DNA of 64,000 bases, from NCBI RefSeq assembly GCF_025244705.1, contig NZ_CP104207.1, forward strand, positions 310,001-374,000, read 5' to 3'. Shown one piece after another: positions 11,341 to 20,209 of this stretch (its first letter is position 1; every line of letters begins with the position of its first letter). Origin of the DNA: Sphingopyxis sp. PET50 (GTDB lineage Bacteria > Pseudomonadota > Alphaproteobacteria > Sphingomonadales > Sphingomonadaceae). The notes beneath the pieces are model-generated. The model was not told where the DNA came from. It worked only from the letters and a program-made list of their open reading frames with translations, and searched no databases. A program made the position numbers and the translations under genes.

Positions 11341-11420
11341 CCGTTCGCATCGAGCGAAGTCGAGATGCCCAACGGCCGTGCATGCCTGCCAGGTGTCTCG
11401 ACTTCGCTCGACACGAACGG
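11341..11420. repeat. 80-bp palindromic element, intergenic copy
   Basis: Same length and arms as the copy inside carA (4825-4904): CCGTTCGCATCGAGCGAAGT at the left and TTCGCTCGACACGAACGG at the right. It sits between the convergent rhomboid and NUDIX genes. The NUDIX stop codon begins 3 bases after it, so here it may act as a bidirectional terminator hairpin. Confidence 0.92.
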
Positions 11421-11422
11421 GT

Positions 11423-11971
11423 CTAGACGTGGTCCAATAACCCGCCCACCAGCAGCATCGCCACGCGCACGTCGATGCCGCAGCCCTCGGCGCGTTTCGC
11501 CGCCACGAAATCCTCGATTTCGGCGAGCGGGACGCGGTGGACGGTGATGTCCTCGCTGTCGACCCCGCCGCCTTCGCCGACCTTGGTGAGGCCGGTGGCC
11601 ACCAGCAGGGTGAAGCTTTCGGTGACCATGCCCGGTGACGAATAAAATTCGCCGGCATTGCGCCAATGCGCGGCGGCATAGCCCGTCTCCTCGTCGAGTT
11701 CGCGCGCCGCGGCGAGTTCGGCAGCTTCGCCCGCGGTGTCGTCACCGACCAGCCCCGCGGGCAGTTCGAGGCAGTTCATGCCCATCGGCACGCGATATTG
11801 TTCGACCAGGATGACATGGCGTCCGTCGGGGGCATCGTCGATCGCCAGGATCACCGCCGCATGGATGCCCCGCGAGCGCGAGACATATTCCCATGTCCCC
11901 TGTTGCCGAACGGTGATGAAGCGGCCTTCCCAGCGCGTTTCGATCGGGGTGTCGGGCGTGGGGCGGGGCAT
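11423..11971 (-). CDS. NUDIX hydrolase (ADP-ribose pyrophosphatase-like)
   Basis: 182 aa. Hydrolyses a nucleoside diphosphate linked to another group; the exact substrate is unknown, though the length and layout resemble ADP-sugar pyrophosphatases. Seen: beta-rich N-terminus (WEGRFITVRQQGTWEYVSR), VILVEQYRVPMGMNCLELPAG, and a Nudix box ending in AARELDEETGY, with the EFYSSPGMVTE segment after it. The ATG at 11971 opens MPRPTPDT. The gene is convergent with the rhomboid gene. Confidence 0.9.
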   Translation of the reverse strand: MPRPTPDTPIETRWEGRFITVRQQGTWEYVSRSRGIHAAVILAIDDAPDGRHVILVEQYRVPMGMNCLELPAGLVGDDTAGEAAELAAARELDEETGYAAAHWRNAGEFYSSPGMVTESFTLLVATGLTKVGEGGGVDSEDITVHRVPLAEIEDFVAAKRAEGCGIDVRVAMLLVGGLLDHV

Positions 11972-12008
11972 GGCTGGTCCTTTGTCGGGGCTGATGTTGG
12001 CTCTTAGA

Positions 12009-12117
12009 CCGATTCCCCGAGCGAAGACGAGGGGCTTTGCCGAGCGCAGTCGAGGCTGCGATGATGCTGTTTCTCGCTACGCTCGAACGGCCCCTTCGTC
12101 TTCGCTCGGGGAATCGG
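12009..12117. repeat. Long inverted repeat between NUDIX and TPM genes
   Basis: Arms CCGATTCCCCGAGCGAAGAC (12009 on) and GTCTTCGCTCGGGGAATCGG (to 12117), about 26 bp each, facing across a 56-bp loop that carries related GAGCG/CGCTC motifs. A different family from the 80-bp element. Confidence 0.85.
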
Positions 12118-12135
12118 AACGCAAAAGGTCGTGGA

Positions 12136-12823
12136 TCAGAGTTCGATCAGCCGGTCGGGCAGTTCGTTGGGATTCTCGTCACCCTTGGGAAAATGTTCGG
12201 CGAGCACGGCACCCATCTGGCGCACCGCCTCCGCCATGCCTTCGCCCGGTCGAGCCCGCGCGGACATGGCCGATCAGCGCCGCCATCGCGTCACCCCACA
12301 CCTCGGGCGAGACTTTCGCGGCGATCGCCTCGTCGGCGACGATGTCGGCGCGATGCTCCTTCAGGCTGACGTAGAGCAATATGCCGGTGCGGCCGAGCGT
12401 CTTCGCCTCGGTGCCGACCTTGAACAGGTCGATCGCGCGCGCGCGGACGCGGCCCGCCAGGATCGCGCGCGGGGTCAGCCACAGGCGCAGTGGACGCCAC
12501 AGCAGGATCAGCCACATGCCGATCCATTTGAGCACGCCGATCGCGATCACCGTGCCAAGCCATTGATTGGCCGTCAGCTCATAGCCCCAGCCGCCGGTCA
12601 GCCGGTCATAAAGGCCGCGATAGAAATCGGGAAAGAGCGCGATCACCGACATGGCGATGAAGGCGATGATGCTCGCCCAGACGAGCGCGACATCGTCATA
12701 ATCGTTCGACTGCGCCGCGATGACGGTGACGATCTCGCCGCTGGTATGCGCCTCGGCCTCGGCGACCGCCGCGGTGACGAGGTCGTGATCGGCTTCGCCG
12801 ACATGGCTGACTTTGCGTGGCAT
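12136..12823 (-). CDS. TPM domain-containing membrane protein, frameshifted near C-terminus
   Basis: TPM (TLP18.3/Psb32/MOLO-1) domain protein. It starts MPRKVSHVGEADHDL. Seen: TPM N-terminal half (HTSGEIVTVIAAQSNDYDDV), two membrane segments (ALVWASIIAFIAMSVIALF; WLGTVIAIGVLKWIGMWLIL), then ARAIDLFKVGTEAKTLGRTG, ILLYVSLKEHRADIVADEAI and WGDAMAALIGHVRAG. Past about 12245 the frame goes wrong. The sequence GMAEAVRQMGAVLAEHF followed by NPNELPDRLIEL and a TGA at 12136 reads in the neighbouring frame, so one base is missing or extra there. It is third of three TPM genes downstream of lemA; exact function unknown. Confidence 0.78.
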
Positions 12824-12837
12824 TTCCCTGCGTTCCC

Positions 12838-13661
12838 CTACCAGCCGCCCGACGCGCCGCCGCCGCCGAAGCTGCCGCCGCCGCCCGAAAAGCCGCCGCC
12901 GCCGCCCCATGACGATCCGCCGCCGCTGCCCCAGCCGCCGCCCCAGCTCGACCCGCCGCTGCCGCTGCCCCAGTCGTTGTCGCCCCAGATGACGATGGGC
13001 GCGCCCCAGGGGCTGTTCTTGCGGCGGCAGCCGGCCCTTCCTCCCCATGCTCGACAGGATCGGCAGGACAAAGAAGAAAAAGATGATGAGGCCGACGAAC
13101 AAGAGCCCGCCGATATCGCCGTCGTTGGCGCGGTCGCGTTCCTGCGCCTCGATCTGCGCCGCGCGCGCCGCGGCCTCCTCGGGGGTCAGCTGGATCTGCT
13201 CGGCGATCGCGTCGACGCCCGCCTGGATGCCGCCGGGCATGTCGCCGGCCTTGAACAGCGGGGTGACGGTGTCGCGGATGATCCGCCCCGACATCGCGTC
13301 GGTCAATACGGGCTCCAAACCATAGCCGACCGAGATGTTCATCCGCCGCTCGTTGGGCGCGATCAGGAAGACGACGCCGTCGTCCTTTTCGGCGTCGCCG
13401 ATCTTCCATTCGCGGCCGAGCCGGTAGCCGTAATCGGCGATGTCATGGCCTTCGAGGTCCTTGACCGTGGCAACGACGAACTGATGGCCGGTCCTGGTCT
13501 CCAGCGCCTCGAGCTGCGTCGTCAGTGCCGCTTCCTCGGCATCGGGAATGATCCCGGCCTCATCGACGACGCGGCCGGTCAGCTTCGGAAAGGTCTGGGC
13601 GGCGGTCAGGCGCGGCGAGCAGCGACAGGCCCAGCGCCCAGCCGAGCAGGATCGACTTCAT
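12838..13661 (-). CDS. TPM domain-containing YgcG-like protein, two frameshifts
   Basis: Secreted or membrane-anchored TPM-domain protein of the YgcG type. Signal peptide MKSILLGWALGLSLLAA, then (after a slip near 13610) RLTAAQTFPKLTGRVVDEAG, the TPM domain with DYGYRLGREWKIG and DDGVVFLIAPNERRMNISVG, and a membrane segment GLLFVGLIIFFFFVLPIL. After a second slip near 13030 comes the diagnostic Gly/Ser/Trp-rich tail (GGGGGFSGGGGSFGGGGASG). The ATG at 13661 overlaps the stop of the preceding TPM gene (ATGA). Two indels in an otherwise well-formed gene suggest sequence errors. Confidence 0.8.
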
Positions 13662-14170
13662 TGCGGCTCTCCCGTTTGCGCGGCGATGGCGTCGATCCCC
13701 ACGGTCAGGCCGCCGGCATAGTCGCCCGCCTGAAAGCGTGGGGTCATCGCGTCGATCACGGCCTTGGCCCTTTCGTCGGGCAGCAGTTTTTCCATGCCCG
13801 TTCCGGTCGCGATGCGCACGCGCCGCTCGTTGGGCGCGACAAGGATCAGGATGCCGTCGTCATGATCCTTGCGTCCGATACCCCAGCGATTGCCGAGACA
13901 GGTGGAGAAGTCCTCCACCGTGGCGCCATTGAGCGTCGCCACGGTCGCTACGACCGTCTGATGGCTGGTCCGGGCTTCGTAACGGGCGAGACGCTGCGCC
14001 AAACGGGCTTCCTCCTCGTCGTTCAGGATCGCCGCCGCATCGGTTACACGTCCCTGCAGCGCTATCTGCGGAACGCCGACACAATAAGCGGCTTCGGGTG
14101 CCGGCACCTCCTTGCATCCGCCCGCGACCAGCAGGATCGCGAGCGGAAGGGCAAGGGCGGTGCGGCGCAC
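13658..14170 (-). CDS. TPM domain-containing lipoprotein
   Basis: 170 aa, from a GTG at 14170. N-terminal lipoprotein signal (LALPLAILLVAGGC, lipidated Cys about residue 19), then a TPM domain: LQGRVTDAAAILNDEEEARL, VVATVATLNGATVEDFS, GNRWGIGRKDHDDGILILV and APNERRVRIATGTGMEKLLP. No C-terminal membrane segment, so probably attached to a membrane only by its lipid. It is located directly after lemA with 2 bases between them, and overlaps the following TPM gene. Role unknown; the family is often next to LemA. Confidence 0.88.
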   Translation of the reverse strand: MRRTALALPLAILLVAGGCKEVPAPEAAYCVGVPQIALQGRVTDAAAILNDEEEARLAQRLARYEARTSHQTVVATVATLNGATVEDFSTCLGNRWGIGRKDHDDGILILVAPNERRVRIATGTGMEKLLPDERAKAVIDAMTPRFQAGDYAGGLTVGIDAIAAQTGEPQ

Positions 14171-14172
14171 GC

Positions 14173-14769
14173 TTACTGGCCGAAATCGACCTTGGGTGCG
14201 ACGTTGGCGTCGGGCGTCACCGCCTTGTACGGCGTCATCGGCTTGGCGCCGTGGACGATCTTGGCGCCGATGATGTCGGGGAAGGTGCGGATCGTCGTGT
14301 TATAGTCCTGCACCGCGGCGTTATAATCCTGCACCGTGACGTTGATCCGGTTCTCGGTCCCTTCGAGCTGGGTCATCAGGTCGGCGAAGCGCGCCTGGCT
14401 CTTGAGGTCGGGATAGGCTTCGACGGTGACGAGCAGGCGGCCGAGCGCGCTCGACACATTGCCCTGCGCCTGCTGGAAAGCCTGCACCTTGGCGGGATCT
14501 TCCAGATCGTCGGTGCTCAGCTTGACCTGCGTGGCGGAGGCGCGTGCCTGGATCACGCCTTCGAGCGTCGATTGCTCGATGCGCGAGGCGCCCTTGGCGG
14601 TTTCGACGAGGTTGGGGATCAGGTCGGCACGGCGCTGATAGGCGGCCTCGACATTGGCCCACTTCGCCTTGGCGGCCTCTTCCTTGGTGGGAACGCTGTT
14701 GATGCCGCAGGCGGACAGCGACACGGCCACAACGGGGATCATCATCCAGCGGGCGGAACGAAAGGTCAT
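14173..14769 (-). CDS. lemA: LemA family lipoprotein
   Basis: 198 aa from the ATG at 14769. LemA family, a long helical protein. Seen: signal with lipobox (MMIPVVAVSLSACG, Cys about residue 20), then the hallmark region AYQRRADLIPNLVETAKGAS followed by coiled-coil-like helices (SALGRLLVTVEAYPDLKS, TENRINVTVQDYNAAVQDYN), ending FPDIIGAKI ... APKVDFGQ. An apparent longer reading frame upstream merely runs antisense to mscL. It is first gene of a lemA-TPM-TPM-TPM group with 2 bp or overlapping junctions. The function of LemA is not established. Confidence 0.93.
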   Translation of the reverse strand: MTFRSARWMMIPVVAVSLSACGINSVPTKEEAAKAKWANVEAAYQRRADLIPNLVETAKGASRIEQSTLEGVIQARASATQVKLSTDDLEDPAKVQAFQQAQGNVSSALGRLLVTVEAYPDLKSQARFADLMTQLEGTENRINVTVQDYNAAVQDYNTTIRTFPDIIGAKIVHGAKPMTPYKAVTPDANVAPKVDFGQ

Positions 14770-14910
14770 GGTCACGAACTCCCTCCGCGCGGCACGGCGC
14801 CGCGCCAACTGCCCTAACATAGTAAGACGCTTGCGCGCCCGCAATGATTGACGCAGATTAACCCTGCCTGCCGCGTGTGGATGCCGGCATGGGATCGTAG
14901 GGGTTGGAGC

Positions 14911-15321
14911 ATGTTCAAGGATTTCAAGGCGTTCCTGAATCAGGGCAATGTGATGGGATTGGCGGTCGGCGTCATCATCGGCGGCGCGTTCGGCAAGATC
15001 GTGTCGTCGCTGACCGACGATGTGCTGATGCCCTTCATCGGCTGGGTCACCGGCGGCGGGGTCGATTTCACCAACAAATATGTCGTTCTCGCGGGCGGCG
15101 AAAAGGTGACCGAGGGCATGACGCTGGCCGCGGCGAAGGCCGCGGGCGCCAATGTGATGGCGCTGGGCAGCTTCGTCACCGCGATCATCAACTTCGTCCT
15201 GCTCGCTTTCGTGGTCTTCCTGCTCGTGCGGCAGGCCAGCAAGATCATTGCGATGCCCGACGCCGGGCCGACCGATGTCGATGTCCTCCTCGAAATCCGC
15301 GACGAATTGCGCAAGAAATAG
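14911..15321 (+). CDS. mscL: Large-conductance mechanosensitive channel MscL
   Basis: Pentameric inner-membrane channel that opens under hypo-osmotic stress. 136 aa, normal length. Seen: N-terminal amphipathic helix MFKDFKAFLNQGNVMGLAVG, TM1 with the pore sequence (VIIGGAFGKIVSSLTDDVLM), a periplasmic loop, TM2 (FVTAIINFVLLAFVVFLLVR) and a charged C-terminal helix (DVLLEIRDELRKK). The ATG at 14911 follows GGTTGGAG. It is divergent from lemA. Confidence 0.96.
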   Translation: MFKDFKAFLNQGNVMGLAVGVIIGGAFGKIVSSLTDDVLMPFIGWVTGGGVDFTNKYVVLAGGEKVTEGMTLAAAKAAGANVMALGSFVTAIINFVLLAFVVFLLVRQASKIIAMPDAGPTDVDVLLEIRDELRKK

Positions 15322-15399
15322 GGAATCGACCCGAATTCGGGACGAATGGCCCGTCCGCGCCCTTCCCAAGCGCGGGCGGGTTTCCTATATGGGTCGTGC

Positions 15400-15760
15400 C
15401 GGTTTCGGCTGAGCTATGAGGATAAATGTTGCCGTGGAATAGGCACAGCGGACCCGGGGGCAGTACCCGGCGGCTCCACCACAAGCCCGCGATTTCGAAG
15501 GAGCGCGCGGGTTTCTGACGGGGCCGAACCAGGATCGACGTGTGTTCAAAGACGGTGGTTTCTTCCGGGCTGAGTAACCCGTTAAAGGCTCAAAACCAAT
15601 AAGTGCTAACGATAACGAAGCACTCGCTCTTGCTGCCTAACCGATAAGCCTCACGGCCTAAGGTTAGACAAATAGAACGCGGTTCGGACCGAACCGGGCA
15701 ACAGAATCGGATACCAGCGGCTGGGGACGAGCCGGGCAACAGAATCGTCCCACCTTTCCC
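15400..15760 (+). ncRNA. ssrA: Transfer-messenger RNA, circularly permuted two-piece gene
   Basis: Rescues stalled ribosomes and tags the nascent peptide. The order is permuted: the acceptor (3') half comes first and ends in CGGCTCC+ACCA at 15471-15481. An excised spacer with a strong hairpin (CCCGCG...CGCGGG) follows. The 5' half begins GGGGCCG at 15520, which pairs with CGGCTCC to make the 7-bp acceptor stem (one G-U). The tag frame at 15605-15637 reads ANDNEALALAA and a TAA follows. Downstream sequence holds pseudoknot-type stems (for example GGGACGA...TCGTCCC near 15724-15750). Permuted two-piece tmRNA is typical of alphaproteobacteria. The outer ends are approximate. Confidence 0.93.
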
Positions 15761-15766
15761 TTGAGA

Positions 15767-16597
15767 TCAGAAGGCGATGCCCGGCCGCAGGATGAGCTGG
15801 AAGGCGGCGAGCAGCGCGGCCAGTGCTGTAAACGGGCCGATGATGCCCGGTCTTGCAGGCGCCGGTTGGCGTCTGGCGAACCCGAGGCCCAGCACCAGCC
15901 AGCCCAGCCCGATCAGGTGGACGACGAACGGGATCAGCACCACCTCGACCGGTTCGCGCGGGATGCGGAACGGGACGATCGGCACGATGGCGAGGGCGAC
16001 GGCGGCGGCCAGTTGCAGCGCCGTTCGCCGGTCGTTGCCGCGGAGCGGATAGCGCCGCGCGAGCAACAGGCCCGATGCGAACATCGCGATCACCGACGTC
16101 ACCAGCAGCGGTCCGGTGACGAGCGGCCCCGCGTCCAGCCACGCCAGTGCCCGTCCGACGTCGTTGCCCGGAATCAGGCAACCGATCGCCCATTGGCTCA
16201 GCGACTGGAACAGTCCCTGAAAGGCCATCCAGAAAGCGAAGAGCCGCCATGTGGGGCGCGCTTGCCCGATACGTCCCGCAAGCCACAGGAAGAGCAGCCC
16301 GCTGCACAGGGTCGCGACGGCGCCGCCGCCCTGCAGCAGCTCGGCGATAGGGGCGTCGCCGCTCCAGTCATGATCGTTGTGATAGAGGATGGGGTCCAGC
16401 CCTGGCACCAGCGCCTTCGGCAGCACAAGGCCGAGTTCCTGCACGAGGAAGGTCAGGCTGAACGCCAAGGCGCAGAGCAGGGTCGAGGCGGCGAAGCTCT
16501 GCGCATCGACGCGGCCACCGCCGCCGTTCAGGCGCAGGAAACCGACGGCGAGCGGCAGCAGGCCGATGACCGCGACCAGCGTCAGCAGGATCGTCAT
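15767..16597 (-). CDS. Hypothetical multi-pass membrane protein
   Basis: 276 aa, family not recognised. About seven to eight hydrophobic segments, for example TILLTLVAVIGLLPLAVGFL, LFAFWMAFQGLFQSLSQWAI, LLVTSVIAMFASGLLLARRY, and LGWLVLGLGFARR near the C-terminus. It starts at the ATG at 16597, overlapping the DUF2339 stop (ATGA), so the two are co-translated and the product may work with the DUF2339 protein. No catalytic motif seen. The gene ends just beyond the tmRNA, with which it is convergent. Confidence 0.8.
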   Translation of the reverse strand: MTILLTLVAVIGLLPLAVGFLRLNGGGGRVDAQSFAASTLLCALAFSLTFLVQELGLVLPKALVPGLDPILYHNDHDWSGDAPIAELLQGGGAVATLCSGLLFLWLAGRIGQARPTWRLFAFWMAFQGLFQSLSQWAIGCLIPGNDVGRALAWLDAGPLVTGPLLVTSVIAMFASGLLLARRYPLRGNDRRTALQLAAAVALAIVPIVPFRIPREPVEVVLIPFVVHLIGLGWLVLGLGFARRQPAPARPGIIGPFTALAALLAAFQLILRPGIAF

Positions 16598-19500
16598 GCG
16601 GTCGTCGCTTCGTCCCCCGCCGCCGGCCGCGCGAGCTGGCGGCTGTAAAGCCAGCCGATGCCGATCAGGCTGAAGCCCAGCACCACGAACGAACCGATGC
16701 GGAGCAATCCTTCGAGCCCCGAGGCGTCGAACAGGAACACCTTGCCCACCGCGCCGAGCATCAGGATCAGCGACGCGATGCGCCAGTCGTGGCGCCCCTT
16801 GCGGATGCCCCAGAGCAAAAAGCCGATCGCGAGCGCGAGGATCAGGATCGAGCGCAGGATATTCTCGCTCGCGGTCACCCCCGATTCGACAAGCAGCGCG
16901 CCGTGGAACAGCTGGCGCAGGCTCGCCCAGGCGAAGCCCGCGACGAGCAGCATCGTCGCGACCTGCACCGCGCGGTCGAGTGTGGCGGGCGCGGCGGGGA
17001 ACAGCCGCTGGATCAGCGTCAGCCCGAGCCAGGGCAGCAGGAACAGCGGGATCAGCATATTGGCGACCGGCCAGGCGCCGATCGCCTGCTCCGTCCAGAG
17101 CGGATTGTGGAGCAGCAGCCCGTACCAGATCGCGTGCGCCGTCCCCGCGATCACGAGCGGGCGGGCGAGGGCGGTCCATCCGCGCTTCATCGCCAGCCAG
17201 CCGCCGCCGATCAGCAGGGCTTCCCACACCAGCCGCTGGCCGACCCCGGTCGCGACGAAATCGGCGCCGAAAGCGGCCGCGAAACCGAGGCGGTAAAGGC
17301 TGTGCAGCGCGATCCCTTCCGCGATGCCGGCGATGGCGAGCATCGCGATCAGCAGCCATCGCGGCAGCCTGTCGCGAAGCGGCAGCAACGGCGCGGCGAA
17401 GAGCAGCGCGGGCAGCAACAGGCGGAGCAGCAGTTGGTCGACCGCGAGCGCCGGACTGTCCAGCAGCATCGGCTGCCCGGCGATCGACATCAGCGCCTCC
17501 ACCGCCCAGGCCCCGGCGGGCAGCACCGCCCAGGCTAGGCTGAGCCCAGCAAAGCTGACCGCCGCGGCGTCGAAACGCGCCAGATCGAAGCGCCGCGCCG
17601 CGAGCAGGGCGGCCGCGCCGCCGATCGCGGGGACGAGCATCAGCCACCCACCGGGCACGATCTGCGCCAGCGCGCCATAGCCGAGCAGCACCGCCGCGAC
17701 CTGGCCGCCGCGCCGGATCGCCGGACGTTCCGACAGGATCGCGAACAGCAGCGCCAGCACGGTGAGCCCGGCCCAGCGCAGGATTTCGGTCGCACCGACC
17801 GCCGCGTCGCTGCCGTAAAGCCGCGACCACCCGGCGAGCGGATCGGGCCCGGTCCCGGCGAGCAGCATCACGGCGAGCAGCGCGAAGGCAAGCGCGAGCA
17901 GTTCGGTGCCGAGCGAGCCGCGCCGGCGCGCCAGCGCGAAGACCGCCGCCGCGACCGCGCCCATGGAGAGGGGCAGGCTCCATCCCGGAACGATCTGCGC
18001 GAGCGCGCCATAAGCAAGCCCGCCCGTCAGCATCAGTGCGATGGAACGGATATAGCGATCCGCCGCCTTGCCGGCGAACAGGGCGAGCAGGGCGGCGAGG
18101 GCGCCCCAGCGCAGCAGCGCCTGCGCCGCGAACCCGTCGCCCGCGCCGACCGCTAGGCGCGGCAGTTCGGCGAGCGCGAGCGGGGTCGCGATCAGCGCGA
18201 CGAGCGCGAGCGCGACAAAGCCCGCCGCGATCGGCTCGATGCGGCGATCTTCCGCCGCCTTGCCGAAGAAGAGCAGGCCGGCGGCGACCGCGCCGACCGC
18301 AAGCGGCGTGACCCAATGCGGCAGGAGCAGGGCCGCGCCGATGGCGATCAGCAGGCCGGTGACCGCGGTCAGCCAGGCGAAGCGGCTGTCGCCGCGGCGG
18401 TCGGCGCGCCAGCCGAGCGCGATCCCGGCGCCGGTCAGCGCCGCCGCGCCGAGCGCGGCCAGCGCCGGCACCGTGTCGCCCGCGTCCCAGAAATGCCACT
18501 TGACCAGCGGCGGCGCGGCGAGCGCCAGCGCGCAGAGCTCGAGCGTCCGGCGCAGGGTGTGCGCCTCGCCCCACAGCCGCGCGAGCAGAGGCAAGGCATG
18601 GATCGCCGCGAGCGCCAGCGCGATCAGCGCGAACCAATAGGCCGTCGGATCGGGCCAGACCGCCAGCAGCAGCACCGACAGCGCGAGGCTGATCGACGGG
18701 ACGATGGCGAAACCCTTTTCACGCCAGGCGAGCCATTGGCCCGCCGCGGCGAGGAGGGTGAACAGCCCCCAATGGAGCGGCGCGAAGCCGCCGTAACCGA
18801 CGAGCAGGGCCAGCTGCAGCGCGCCGACGATCGCCGAGCCCGCACGCAACAGCGCGGCGCGCGGCCCCTCGAACGCCAGCATCGGCAGCGCCAGCGACAG
18901 CAGCAGGACATAGCCGCCGATCGACAGCGAGCCGAGCGTGTCGAGCGCGCTCGTCGCCAGCACCATCCACAGGCTCCACCCGACCCCGCCGACCAGCGCG
19001 GCAAGGGCGAGCCAAGGCCAGCGCTTCATCCGCGCGACCCCGGCGAGCCCCGCGATGGTGAGGCCGAGATAGACCGCGAGCAGCGGCACATTGGGCTCCA
19101 TCGCCCCGACCAGCGCCGGGGCGGCGAGGCCGCCCGCGAGGCCGAGCAAGGCGCTCGGCGGGCCGAAGCGGAGCGACAGGCCGAGCGCCCCCGCCGTGAC
19201 GACTGCGAGGCCGATAAAGGCCGCGAGCGGCCCGATCAGCCCATAGACATTCGCCGCCACCAATATCGCGGCATAGAGCGTCGCGATGCCCGCGCCGGAC
19301 AGCGCCTGCGGCACGCGCAGGTCGCGGACCTTGTCCTCGTTGCGCCACGCATATTCGGCGCCGCCGATCAGGCCGAGGCCGAACAGGATGCCGGCGACAA
19401 CCTGAACCCCCGGCGTGAAGACACGTGCGAAGAAGCCGGCGTCGATCGCGTAGCGGACGATCAGCACGCCCGCGATCGCCAGCGTGATGCCGCTCGGCCC

Positions 19501-20118
19501 AGATCGGCAGCGTTTTGCCGAACAGATTTTCGAAGCGCGACGCCATGGTCGGCGGCGGTTCGGGCGGGCCTGGCGGCGGCGTGGTACGTGCTGCGACGGG
19601 CTCGGGCTCCGGAACGGCCGCTTCGGCTTCGACGCGAGGCGCGGCGGCTTCTTCTTCCAGCGCTTCCTCCGGCACCGGCGCCGACACGCCCGGAAGCGGC
19701 GCGCTTGCCGCGGCGACCGTGGCGGGCACGGGAGGCTGTTCTTCGTTGGGCGCCTGTTCCGGGGTTTCTTCCTGCGGAGCGGGGGCAGCACCTTCTCCTC
19801 CGGTGGAGGAGCGGGCTCGTCGGTTCTGGGTTTCCAGCGATCGAGCGTTTCGGGCGACGGGGCTGCCCAAGGCGAAACGGGCGCAGGAGACGGGGAAGCG
19901 GCCGGGGGAACGGCGGACAGCGGCGCGCCGGCGGCGGCCCTTGCCTGCTCGCGGGTCTCGCCTTCCCTGGGCGGCAACAGGCCGACGTGGCGCTGCAGCG
20001 CGCCGATCCGCTTCGCGGCTTCGGCCAGCGTCGTCTCGGCGCGCTTCAACCGGCTGCGCGTATCCATCAGCATGATGAAGAGGGACAAAATCGCGATAAA
20101 TGCGAAGAAAGCGGCCAA
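16594..20118 (-). CDS. DUF2339 domain-containing giant membrane protein (two compensating frameshifts)
   Basis: 1174-aa open frame. Seen: an N-terminal membrane anchor and coiled coil (LKRAETTLAEAAKRIGALQR), a Pro/Ala-rich linker, then over twenty hydrophobic segments characteristic of DUF2339 (ITLAIAGVLIVRYAIDAGFF and onward). Between about 19790 and 19500 the open frame becomes Arg-rich nonsense. The neighbouring frame there reads a sensible acidic linker (ETPEQAPNEEQPPVPATVA) and the conserved FENLFGKTLPIWA that normally precedes GGITLAIAG. So two opposite single-base slips cancel. The start is a TTG at 20118 with AGGGGA upstream; no better ATG exists. Function unknown; its partner membrane gene overlaps downstream. 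Confidence 0.88.
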   Translation of the reverse strand: MAAFFAFIAILSLFIMLMDTRSRLKRAETTLAEAAKRIGALQRHVGLLPPREGETREQARAAAGAPLSAVPPAASPSPAPVSPWAAPSPETLDRWKPRTDEPAPPPEEKVLPPLRRKKPRNRRPTKNSLPCPPRSPRQARRFRACRRRCRRKRWKKKPPRLASKPKRPFRSPSPSQHVPRRRQARPNRRRPWRRASKICSAKRCRSGPSGITLAIAGVLIVRYAIDAGFFARVFTPGVQVVAGILFGLGLIGGAEYAWRNEDKVRDLRVPQALSGAGIATLYAAILVAANVYGLIGPLAAFIGLAVVTAGALGLSLRFGPPSALLGLAGGLAAPALVGAMEPNVPLLAVYLGLTIAGLAGVARMKRWPWLALAALVGGVGWSLWMVLATSALDTLGSLSIGGYVLLLSLALPMLAFEGPRAALLRAGSAIVGALQLALLVGYGGFAPLHWGLFTLLAAAGQWLAWREKGFAIVPSISLALSVLLLAVWPDPTAYWFALIALALAAIHALPLLARLWGEAHTLRRTLELCALALAAPPLVKWHFWDAGDTVPALAALGAAALTGAGIALGWRADRRGDSRFAWLTAVTGLLIAIGAALLLPHWVTPLAVGAVAAGLLFFGKAAEDRRIEPIAAGFVALALVALIATPLALAELPRLAVGAGDGFAAQALLRWGALAALLALFAGKAADRYIRSIALMLTGGLAYGALAQIVPGWSLPLSMGAVAAAVFALARRRGSLGTELLALAFALLAVMLLAGTGPDPLAGWSRLYGSDAAVGATEILRWAGLTVLALLFAILSERPAIRRGGQVAAVLLGYGALAQIVPGGWLMLVPAIGGAAALLAARRFDLARFDAAAVSFAGLSLAWAVLPAGAWAVEALMSIAGQPMLLDSPALAVDQLLLRLLLPALLFAAPLLPLRDRLPRWLLIAMLAIAGIAEGIALHSLYRLGFAAAFGADFVATGVGQRLVWEALLIGGGWLAMKRGWTALARPLVIAGTAHAIWYGLLLHNPLWTEQAIGAWPVANMLIPLFLLPWLGLTLIQRLFPAAPATLDRAVQVATMLLVAGFAWASLRQLFHGALLVESGVTASENILRSILILALAIGFLLWGIRKGRHDWRIASLILMLGAVGKVFLFDASGLEGLLRIGSFVVLGFSLIGIGWLYSRQLARPAAGDEATTA

Positions 20119-20209
20119 ATGCGATCCCCTGAAACCTGCCGTCTTCTAACAGCGGCTGAGCCGAAGATCGAATAACTTGTTGGGTGCCGTGGGAAAAACC
20201 GCCGCCCGG

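Noticed and set aside
19500..19790. Arg/Lys/Pro-rich domain in the middle of the DUF2339 protein
   Set aside because: It results from a pair of compensating frameshifts; the neighbouring frame gives the conserved linker and motif.
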